A stretch of 64,000 nt of DNA from Sphingomonas endophytica (GTDB taxonomy: Bacteria > Pseudomonadota > Alphaproteobacteria > Sphingomonadales > Sphingomonadaceae). The number at the start of each line of letters is the position of its first letter. Within the stretch, counting starts at the first letter, position 1. The translations under genes were made by a program, and so were the position numbers. The notes under the pieces are model-generated. The model ran no database searches and had not been told where the DNA came from. It saw nothing but the letters and a program-made list of their open reading frames with translations. Location of the stretch: positions 310,001 to 374,000 of the forward strand of contig NZ_JACIJN010000002.1 of the NCBI RefSeq assembly GCF_014199415.1. Reading direction: 5' to 3'. This document shows, piece by piece, positions 51,988 through 64,000 of this stretch.

Positions 51988-52013
51988 GGAGAGCGGGATG
52001 CGGCCCGCTCTCC
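51988..52013 (-). terminator. 10-bp hairpin after rpoD
   Basis: GGAGAGCGGG and CCCGCTCTCC form a perfect 10-bp stem with a 6-nt loop, 8 nt downstream of the rpoD stop. No T-run follows, but strength and place fit a terminator. Confidence 0.65.
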
Positions 52014-52021
52014 ATAGAAGG

Positions 52022-54048
<2,027 letters not shown>

Positions 54049-54052
<4 letters not shown>

Positions 54053-55944
54053 TCGTCCTCGGGTCCAAGCGCGCGGGCGTCTTCGTTTGCCTGCACCAGA
54101 TTTGCAAGCCGCTCGTCGAGCGCGCGCTGTTCGTTCACCAATGCCACCTGCCGTTCGAACGCCTCGGCGGTGAAATGCGTCTGCATCGCGGAGGTTGCCT
54201 CCGCGAGCGCCGCATCTACCTCCGGCCGCGCGATCAGCACCGCGATCGCCTCGTCGAGGTCCTCGCGTGCCTGTTTCTCGTCGCCACCGGCACGGGTGAA
54301 CGAATAGGGCATCGTATCGGCTCTCAGAAGATCGTGGGCGATCGCTTCGAAACCGGATCGCGCCAATATGGTGACGAGCCCGCCGCTATCAAGCGGCGCG
54401 GCGCGGTGGTCCTCCAGTGCGACATCGACCACCGCCTCAAACAGCCGTCCGAGCGCGCCGTCGGCGAGCTTGAGGCTGCCCAGCACCTCCATGTGCCGCG
54501 CGATCTCCGCGGGGTGGCGGATCAACCCGGCGAGCACCGCCTTGGCCAGCACGCGGTCGATATTGCCGGCGGCACCGACCTTCTTGGCGTCTTCGGTGAC
54601 GGGCGGCGGGGGCGGCGACCATTTCTGGCCCGGCTTGCGCTGCCCCATCGGGTAGAAGGGTTGGCGCTGCTGGAACGGCTGCCGCTGGCGCGCGAAGCGC
54701 TCGTCGAAGCGGTTGCGGAATTCCGCCTTGTATTCGGACTTCACCGACGGGTCGGCGATCGTCTCGGCGAGATCGTTCAGCCGCTTCTTCAGGCCGGCGC
54801 GCTGCTCCGGCGTGTCGAGCGGTTCGGCGGCGAGTTCGTGCTTCCACAGGCGATCGACCAGCGGCTCCGCCTCACGGACCAGCGCCTCGAAGCCCTGCGC
54901 GCCCTTGGCACGCATCAGATCGTCCGGGTCCTGCCCCTCGGGCAAGGTCGCGAAGCCGAGGCTGCGGCCGGGCGCCAGCATCGGCAGCGCGCGATGCGCG
55001 GCGCGGATCGCGGCCTTCTGTCCGGGTTTATCACCATCGAAGCACAGCATCGGCACGTCGACGACGCGCCACAGCCGCTCGAGCTGCTGCTCGGTCAGCG
55101 CGGTGCCGAGCGGGGCGACGGTCTCGCCGATCCCGCCCTGCGCCAGCGCGATCGCGTCCATATAGCCTTCGACCACGAACAGCCGCGCGGTCTTGCGCGC
55201 GGCGGGCAAGGCACGATCGAGGTTGTAGAGCGTGCGGCCCTTGTCGAAGAGCGGGGTGTCGGGCGAGTTGAGGTATTTCGGCTCGCCTTCGCCGATGATC
55301 CGCCCGCCGAACGCAATCACCCGCCCGCGCGGATCGCGGATCGGGATCATCAGCCGGCCGCGGAACCGATCATAGGGCTCCTTGCCCTCGACCTGGATCA
55401 GCAGCCCGGTCTCGACGAGCATCTCGTCGCCGAAATCCTTGAGCGCGGTGCGCAGCCGGCCGCGTGCGTCGGGGGCGTAGCCGAAGCCGAACGCCTTGCG
55501 CGTCGCGTCCTTGATCCCGCGCCGGTCGAGCAACGCGCGCGCCTCGGCGCCGTCGATGCCGCCGAGTTGCTGGGTGAACCAGTCGGCGGCGGCCTGCATC
55601 ACGTCATGGAGCGACTTCGCCTTTTCAGCGCGCTGCGCGGCGCGGGCGTCGGGGGCGGGGACCTCCATCCCGGCGGCGGCGGCGAGTTCCTTCACCGCAT
55701 CCATGAACGGCAGGCCCTGATGATCGGTCAGCCAGCGAATCGCGTCGCCATGCGCCGAGCAGCCGAAGCAATGGTAGAAGCCCTTGTCGTCGTTGACGTA
55801 GAAGCTGGGGGTCTTTTCGTTGTGAAACGGGCAGCAGCCCTTCGACTCGCGGCCGGCGCGGGTGAGCTTCACCGTTTTGCCGACGAGCGCGGTCAGCGAG
55901 GTGCGCGCGCGAAGCTCGTCGAGGAAGGCGGGGGTCAAACTCAC
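54049..55944 (-). CDS. dnaG: DNA primase
   Basis: DnaG makes RNA primers for replication. In the 631 residues, the CHC2 zinc ribbon has ligands Cys38, His41, Cys59 and Cys62 ([22 protein letters not shown]). The TOPRIM core contains [13 protein letters not shown] (about 258) and [11 protein letters not shown] (about 307). The C-terminal DnaB-binding helicase-interaction domain is present from about 450. It is the middle gene of yqeY-dnaG-rpoD, the macromolecular-synthesis operon without rpsU. A strong hairpin lies upstream at 56011-56060. Confidence 0.96.
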
Positions 55945-56010
55945 CTTCGCATTATACCGGCGCTTATGGCCGATTTACCGTGAACCGGCAATGACCGTTC
56001 ACGGACCGTC

Positions 56011-56060
56011 GCCGATCGCCCGTCAGGGTGCCGTTACGCGCGCCCTGATGGGCGATCGGC
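56011..56060 (-). terminator. 18-bp stem between yqeY and dnaG
   Basis: Bases 56011-56028 pair with 56043-56060: 17 Watson-Crick pairs and one G-T, with a 14-nt loop. It starts 5 nt after the yqeY stop and ends 66 nt before the dnaG start. No T-run follows, so it may be a partial terminator or RNA-processing site that sets relative yqeY and dnaG levels. Confidence 0.65.
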
Positions 56061-56065
56061 GCAGA

Positions 56066-56518
56066 TCATGCCAACGCCGCCTTCACCAGCCCGCTTGCCT
56101 TGCTCATGTCGAGCGTCGTGGCGTGGCGCGCCTTTAGTTCGGCCATCACGCGGCCCATGTCCTTCATGCCCGACGCGCCCAGATCGGCCTTGATCGTCTC
56201 GATCGCCGCCTTCGTCTCGTCCTCGCTCATCTGCGCGGGGAGGAAGCGCTCGATCACCGCGACCTCGGCGGCCTCGGCGGCGGCGAGCTCGGCCCGGCCG
56301 CCCTGTTCGTACATCGCGATCGATTCGCGGCGCTGCTTCACCATTTTCTGCAGCACCTCGATTACCAATGCGTCATCGTCGGTCGGGGCCGTGCCGGTGC
56401 GCGCCTCGATGTCGCGATTCTTGATCGCCGCCTGAATCAAGCCGATAGCGCCGCGCGCTTCCTTGTCGCCGGCCTTCATCGCCGCGATCTGCGCTGCCTT
56501 GATGTCGTCGCGAATCAT
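56066..56518 (-). CDS. yqeY: GatB/YqeY domain-containing protein
   Basis: This is a 150-residue helical protein of the YqeY family. These proteins are related to the tail domain of GatB, a tRNA-binding element of the amidotransferase; the cellular role is uncertain. MIRDDIKAAQIAAMKAGDKEARGAI starts the family pattern, and residues 40-80 (TDDDALVIEVLQKMVKQRRESIAMYEQGGR) and RFLPAQMSEDE are diagnostic. It is the first gene of the yqeY-dnaG-rpoD operon and is divergent from carA. Confidence 0.93.
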   Translation of the reverse strand: MIRDDIKAAQIAAMKAGDKEARGAIGLIQAAIKNRDIEARTGTAPTDDDALVIEVLQKMVKQRRESIAMYEQGGRAELAAAEAAEVAVIERFLPAQMSEDETKAAIETIKADLGASGMKDMGRVMAELKARHATTLDMSKASGLVKAALA

Positions 56519-56613
56519 CTACTCGTCCTTAACAGATTGACGCATCGCCGATGCGTCTCTAGCGGGCGGGGCTTAGCGACATTGCCGACCCTTTCAAGGA
56601 GTGCCCGCCCATC

Positions 56614-57810
56614 ATGGCCGAGCCAGAGTTTCCGCACGCCCCCATGCCCGAAGGCGCCACCGGCGTCCTCGTTCTGGCCAATGGAGAGGTCGCGTGGGGG
56701 CGCGGCTTCGGGGCGGAGGGCGCGGCGGTCGGCGAGGTGTGCTTCCACACCGCGATGACCGGCTATCAGGAGATCATGACCGATCCGTCCTTTGCCGGGC
56801 AGATCATCACCTTCACCTTCCCGCATATCGGCAACGTCGGCGCGAACCCCGACGACGTCGAGGCGGACAACCCGCACGCTTTGGGCATGATCGTCCGCGA
56901 AGACCCGACCGCGCCCAGCAATTTCCGCGCGATGGAGAATCTCGACGGCTGGATGAAGCGCCACACGCGCATCGGGCTGGCCGGGATCGACACGCGCGCG
57001 CTGACGCGGCGCATCCGCTCGGGCGGCGCGCCGAACGGCGTGGTCGCGCACTCGCCGACCGGGGCGTTCGATCTCGACGCCTTGCTCCAGATGGCGCGCG
57101 GCTGGCCGGGGCTGGAGGGGATGGACCTCGCCAAGGACGTCACCCGCGAGACGCACGGGACGTGGGCGGGCGGCATCTGGAAGCTCGGCTTCGGGTTCGA
57201 TGTTGGCGAAGGTGCCGCAGACGGGGCCCAAAGCGCGGCGCGGCCGCATGTCGTCGCGATCGACTATGGCAGCAAGTTTAACATCTTCCGGAACATTGTT
57301 CAGGCGGGTGCGAAGGTATCGGTCGTACCGGCGAATGCGACGTTCGACGAGATCATGGCCCTGGGCCCGGACGGCATCTTCCTGTCGAACGGCCCCGGCG
57401 ATCCTGCGGCGACCGGGGAATATGCGGTGCCGGTGATCCGGCAATTGCTCGACACCGGCAAGCCGCTGTTCGGCATCTGCCTCGGGCACCAGTTGTTGGC
57501 GCTGGCGGTGGGGGCGCGGACGACGAAGATGTTCCAGGGGCATCGCGGCGCGAATCATCCGGTCAAGCGCGTCGACGACGGCGCGGTCGAGATCACCAGC
57601 ATGAACCACGGCTTCGCGGTCGAGCGCGACTCGCTGCCCGCGAATGCACGCGAGACGCATGTGTCGCTGTTCGACGGGTCGAACGCGGGGATCGAGCTGA
57701 CCGATCGGCCGGCATTCTCGGTGCAGTATCACCCCGAGGCGAGCCCGGGACCGCAGGATAGCTTCTATCTGTTCGAGCGGTTTGTGGGTGCATTACGTGA
57801 GTCTATCTAG
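56614..57810 (+). CDS. carA: Carbamoyl-phosphate synthase small subunit
   Basis: CarA releases ammonia from glutamine for CarB in pyrimidine and arginine synthesis. The 398 residues have the N-terminal CarA-specific domain (VCFHTAMTGYQEIMTDPSFAGQIITFTFPHIGN, about 46-77) and the class I amidotransferase domain with the nucleophile Cys in LFGICLGHQLLAL (near 289) and the His/Glu pair in VQYHPEASPGP (near 370). The last few codons (after FVGAL) become AT-richer, like the inserted gene at 57811 that follows with no gap. Confidence 0.96.
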   Translation: MAEPEFPHAPMPEGATGVLVLANGEVAWGRGFGAEGAAVGEVCFHTAMTGYQEIMTDPSFAGQIITFTFPHIGNVGANPDDVEADNPHALGMIVREDPTAPSNFRAMENLDGWMKRHTRIGLAGIDTRALTRRIRSGGAPNGVVAHSPTGAFDLDALLQMARGWPGLEGMDLAKDVTRETHGTWAGGIWKLGFGFDVGEGAADGAQSAARPHVVAIDYGSKFNIFRNIVQAGAKVSVVPANATFDEIMALGPDGIFLSNGPGDPAATGEYAVPVIRQLLDTGKPLFGICLGHQLLALAVGARTTKMFQGHRGANHPVKRVDDGAVEITSMNHGFAVERDSLPANARETHVSLFDGSNAGIELTDRPAFSVQYHPEASPGPQDSFYLFERFVGALRESI

Positions 57811-58335
57811 ATGACTGGCTTGCTGCTTTCAGTCCTTTTGGCTGGAACAAGTGCGCACTATCGCAGCAACGGATGGGTTGTTGCTGATAACGATGGTGCT
57901 TGCTTGCTCGCTAGAGAGTATGAGAGTGCAAGTACATTGTTCGTCAATTATGACTATGGCTTAGATAATGTTCGTATTATCTACACTGACCCCGCTTTTA
58001 GATCGGCGGATCGTGGAAAATCGTACAAGATTAGCCTGTCGTTTGTAAGGGGTGGAGCAATTGACGATGGGTGGGGAGTTCTTACAGCCCTCGGGACAAA
58101 AATCGATGGTGTCGGTGGGATTTCCATGTCTCTGAAGGGCTGGGAGGCGCTTAAAGATTTATCATCATCGTCAGTCATGGCATTTGTATTGGATGACAAA
58201 GTTCTGGCGTCTCTAAAGCTCGACGGCTCGAGCGAAGCTGTTGAAGCGCTACGCAAATGTGCAAAAGAGCAGCAACGTTTAAATCCGAGTGATCCACTTG
58301 CCGGCGCTGAACAGAAGAAGGCGGATACGAACTAA
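57811..58335 (+). CDS. AT-rich gene of unknown function inserted between carA and carB
   Basis: This 174-residue protein starts immediately after the carA stop and ends one base before carB. Its base composition is far lower in G+C than its neighbours (about 40-55 per cent in the stretches I counted), and it uses codons such as TTA and AGA that are rare elsewhere in the window. Residues 1-16 ([17 protein letters not shown]) may be a signal peptide. The middle has tyrosine-rich strands ([16 protein letters not shown]), and the tail is Lys/Gln-rich and helical. The family is not recognised. It is likely acquired by transfer and translated by coupling to carA, since no ribosome site is visible. 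Confidence 0.7.
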   Translation: MTGLLLSVLLAGTSAHYRSNGWVVADNDGACLLAREYESASTLFVNYDYGLDNVRIIYTDPAFRSADRGKSYKISLSFVRGGAIDDGWGVLTALGTKIDGVGGISMSLKGWEALKDLSSSSVMAFVLDDKVLASLKLDGSSEAVEALRKCAKEQQRLNPSDPLAGAEQKKADTN

Positions 58336-58336
58336 G

Positions 58337-61681
<3,345 letters not shown>

Positions 61682-61708
61682 TCCCCGGACATATGTGCTG
61701 ATGTAGGG

Positions 61709-61735
61709 AGCGGCCTTCGCAGGGAGAGGGCCGCT
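61709..61735 (+). terminator. Hairpin after carB
   Basis: AGCGGCC (61709-61715) pairs with GGCCGCT (61729-61735), 27 nt beyond the carB stop. A TTTTT tract at 61748-61752 follows at a distance. It probably ends the car transcript before greA. Confidence 0.5.
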
Positions 61736-61768
61736 TCCGGGGACGCGTTTTTACGAAGGACAAGGGCG

Positions 61769-62245
61769 ATGGCGACGGTCGAAAAGATGCCGATGTTGCA
61801 GGAAGGCTATGAAAAGCTGACTGCGGACCTGAAGCGGCTGAAGACCGAGCGCCCGCTGATCGTCGATGCGATCGAGGAAGCGCGCGCGCACGGCGACCTT
61901 TCGGAAAACGCCGAATATCATGCCGCCAAGGAGCGGCAGGGGCAGGTCGAGGCGACGATCGCCGACATCGAGGACAAGTTGAGCCGCGCGCAGATTATCG
62001 ATCCGCGCGACCTGTCGGGTGACAAGATCGTGTTCGGCGCGACCGTCACCTTGCTCGACGAGGACGAGAAGCCGGTCAAATATCAGATCGTCGGCCAGAC
62101 CGAGGCCGATGCGAAGACCGGGCGGATCAGCTACAATTCGCCGCTGGGCCGCGCGCTGATCGGGCGCAGCCTCGACGACGAGGTCGAGGTGTCGGTGCCG
62201 GCGGGCGATCGCTATTATCTGGTATCGAAGATCGAGTTCATCTGA
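61769..62245 (+). CDS. greA: Transcription elongation factor GreA
   Basis: GreA rescues backtracked RNA polymerase by stimulating transcript cleavage. In the 158 residues, the N-terminal coiled coil (1-75) bears the tip acidic pair in [21 protein letters not shown] (Asp and Glu near 42-45). The C-terminal FKBP-like domain ends with [21 protein letters not shown]. The ribosome site AAGGACAAGGGCG precedes the ATG. Its TGA overlaps the ATG of the phosphotransferase gene. Confidence 0.96.
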   Translation: MATVEKMPMLQEGYEKLTADLKRLKTERPLIVDAIEEARAHGDLSENAEYHAAKERQGQVEATIADIEDKLSRAQIIDPRDLSGDKIVFGATVTLLDEDEKPVKYQIVGQTEADAKTGRISYNSPLGRALIGRSLDDEVEVSVPAGDRYYLVSKIEFI

Positions 62246-63030
62246 TGCCGATCCCGCTCCCTCCATCATGGCGGGAGCGGTTGTCGGGCGCGACATGGGA
62301 GCGCGAGCCGGAAGGCGAATCGGGTGGCCTGATCTACCGCATCGTTGCTGGCACCGGCGAGCGACTGTTCCTGAAGTATGGCGAAGGCGCGATTGCGGAT
62401 GCGGTAGCCGATGAGGCCATTCGGCTGCGCTGGTTGCAGGGGCGGGTGGCGACGGTGCGGCTTGTCTCCACCGCCATCGAAGCGGACGCTGCGTGGCTGC
62501 TTACCAGCGCCGCGCCGGGCAAGACCGGCGATGCATGGATCGAGGAACGTCCTGAGTTCCTGCCACAGGTCATCAGCGGTTTCGCGACCTTCCTGCGGAC
62601 GCTTCACGCCCTTCCAGTCGACGATTGCGCCTTCGATGCGTCGGCATCGGTGCGGCTTTCCGCGGCGCGCAAGCTTGTCTCGGCAGGCGTGGTCGACGAG
62701 ACAGATTTCGGGGACGATTTTCGCGGGATGAGCGCTGCCGCCGTGTTGGCGAAAGCCGAGGCGTTGGCGAGCCATGCCAGCGGTCGCGTCGTCACGCATG
62801 GTGACTTTTCGCTCGGCAACCTCCTGCTCGATTCGGCCGGCGAGGTGATCGGGTGCATCGACGTCGGTCGGCTCGGGATTGCAGACCCGTATCAGGATGT
62901 TGCGATCCTGTGGGAAAACCTCGGTGAGTTCGGCGACGCGGCGCAGCGCATGCTGCTCGCCAAGCTTGATCTTGAGTCGCTCGATGAGAACCGGCTTCTT
63001 TTTCACCGCACGTTGGACGAATTGTTCTGA
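62245..63030 (+). CDS. APH(3')-family aminoglycoside phosphotransferase-like kinase
   Basis: This 261-residue small-molecule kinase is of the protein-kinase-like fold. The ATP-binding Lys lies in LFLKYGEGA (about 40). EAIRLRWL (about 57), the catalytic loop VVTHGDFSLGNLLL (about 185) and the metal-binding DVGRLGIADPYQDVAILWENLGEFG (about 205) follow the APH(3') order. It starts at the greA stop (TGATG), so its expression is tied to greA. Resistance is possible, but many relatives phosphorylate other substrates. Confidence 0.85.
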   Translation: MPIPLPPSWRERLSGATWEREPEGESGGLIYRIVAGTGERLFLKYGEGAIADAVADEAIRLRWLQGRVATVRLVSTAIEADAAWLLTSAAPGKTGDAWIEERPEFLPQVISGFATFLRTLHALPVDDCAFDASASVRLSAARKLVSAGVVDETDFGDDFRGMSAAAVLAKAEALASHASGRVVTHGDFSLGNLLLDSAGEVIGCIDVGRLGIADPYQDVAILWENLGEFGDAAQRMLLAKLDLESLDENRLLFHRTLDELF

Positions 63031-63144
63031 TGCGACGACCGTGTTGGCCAGAGCGCCGGCATGGCTCGTCGAACCTGTCGCGCCGGCCGTGATCCGGGGG
63101 CGATAACGTTACGCGAACGGCGGACGCGGGCCAACCCGCCCCCC

Positions 63145-63459
63145 TCACTTCAGCGGCACGATCACCTCGTCCGGGTGCGCGACGTTGAGTTCCTTGCGCA
63201 CCAGCTCGTCGACCATGTCCGGATTGGCGTGGCGCGGGTCGAGCAGGGTCACGCGATTCTGCAACATTGTCCGCCGCTGATCGAGCGCGGCATATTGCTT
63301 CTCGCGCGCGACCAGCTGCCGCTTGTAATCACCCAGCGCGATCAGCCCGTTCGGCCCCAGCACCGCATAGGCACCGAAAAACGCCATCACCGCCACCGCG
63401 AGGGCGGGGGCGGCGGCACGCCGGAGCGTTTGCGAGAGGCGGTTCGACGGACGGGGCAT
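63145..63459 (-). CDS. ftsB: Septum-formation initiator, FtsB/DivIC family
   Basis: FtsB is a bitopic divisome protein. In the 104 residues, a short cytoplasmic start is followed by one helix (about 17-37, ALAVAVMAFFGAYAVLG) and then a periplasmic coiled coil (about 42-70, KRQLVAREKQYAALDQRRTMLQNRV). The conserved C-terminal segment DPRHANPDMVDELVRKELNVAHPDEVIVPLK follows. It lies 46 nt after the eno stop on the same strand, the arrangement seen in many proteobacteria. Confidence 0.93.
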   Translation of the reverse strand: MPRPSNRLSQTLRRAAAPALAVAVMAFFGAYAVLGPNGLIALGDYKRQLVAREKQYAALDQRRTMLQNRVTLLDPRHANPDMVDELVRKELNVAHPDEVIVPLK

Positions 63460-63505
63460 AGCGCTAACGATTCTCGCGAGTCGCTACGCCCTTTGCAAGC
63501 CCCTA

Positions 63506-64000
<495 letters not shown>

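Overview
The window is a contiguous piece of an alphaproteobacterial chromosome and most resembles the Sphingomonas/sphingomonad group. The evidence is the very high G+C with strong GC3 bias, a LexA regulon site of the GAAC-N7-GAAC type, a CtrA-like box, gene neighbourhoods such as yqeY-dnaG-rpoD, eno-ftsB and gltA-gltX-comEC-lexA-moeA-moaC-trpCDG, and dispersed GC-rich inverted-repeat elements in intergenic spaces. I saw no rRNA, tRNA, CRISPR, integrase, transposase or prophage gene. This is largely core chromosome with a few accessory inserts. Many long ORFs can be read antisense to real genes, an artefact of the high GC, and are left out.

Layout: 1-5.2 kb holds a coiled-coil membrane protein cut by the window edge, a degenerate nucleotidyltransferase-like membrane protein, and a DUF2336-like/histidine-kinase pair behind a CtrA-like box. 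5.0-20.4 kb is a mostly leftward housekeeping block: gltA, gltX, lexA, moeA, moaC, trpC, trpD, trpG, trpE and a PpiD-type chaperone, with comEC on the other strand. Two rightward genes (a secreted protein and a nitronate monooxygenase) split trpE from trpGDC. 20.5-27.5 kb has tpiA, a leucyl aminopeptidase, trxB and an ACP/acyl-CoA ligase/decarboxylase set of the kind linked to exosortase A. 27.5-41.8 kb is more accessory: a diguanylate cyclase, alpha/beta hydrolase, MarR regulator, ROK sugar kinase, AroE-like dehydrogenase, DinB, a metallo-beta-lactamase-fold hydrolase, a TrmB-like regulator with L-lactate dehydrogenase, and copper resistance genes copA/copB. 42.0-46.9 kb is a beta-oxidation set (thiolase, FadB-like, FadL). 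47.1-64.0 kb returns to core genes: mfd, rpoD, dnaG, yqeY, carA, carB, greA, ftsB and the C-terminal part of eno.

The most striking non-coding signal is a set of composite inverted-repeat elements. One 134-bp element occurs twice in opposite orientation, with 26-bp terminal inverted repeats (perfect in one copy) and an internal stem whose pairing is kept although its sequence has changed. One copy lies within a 165-bp tandem duplication that also copies the end of tpiA. Two other composite families (about 85 and 95 bp) sit between convergent genes and probably act as bidirectional terminators. Other points of interest are a triple GAAC array in front of lexA, an AT-rich foreign-looking gene wedged between carA and carB, a histidine kinase with Arg at the phosphoacceptor position, and an 18-bp hairpin between yqeY and dnaG.
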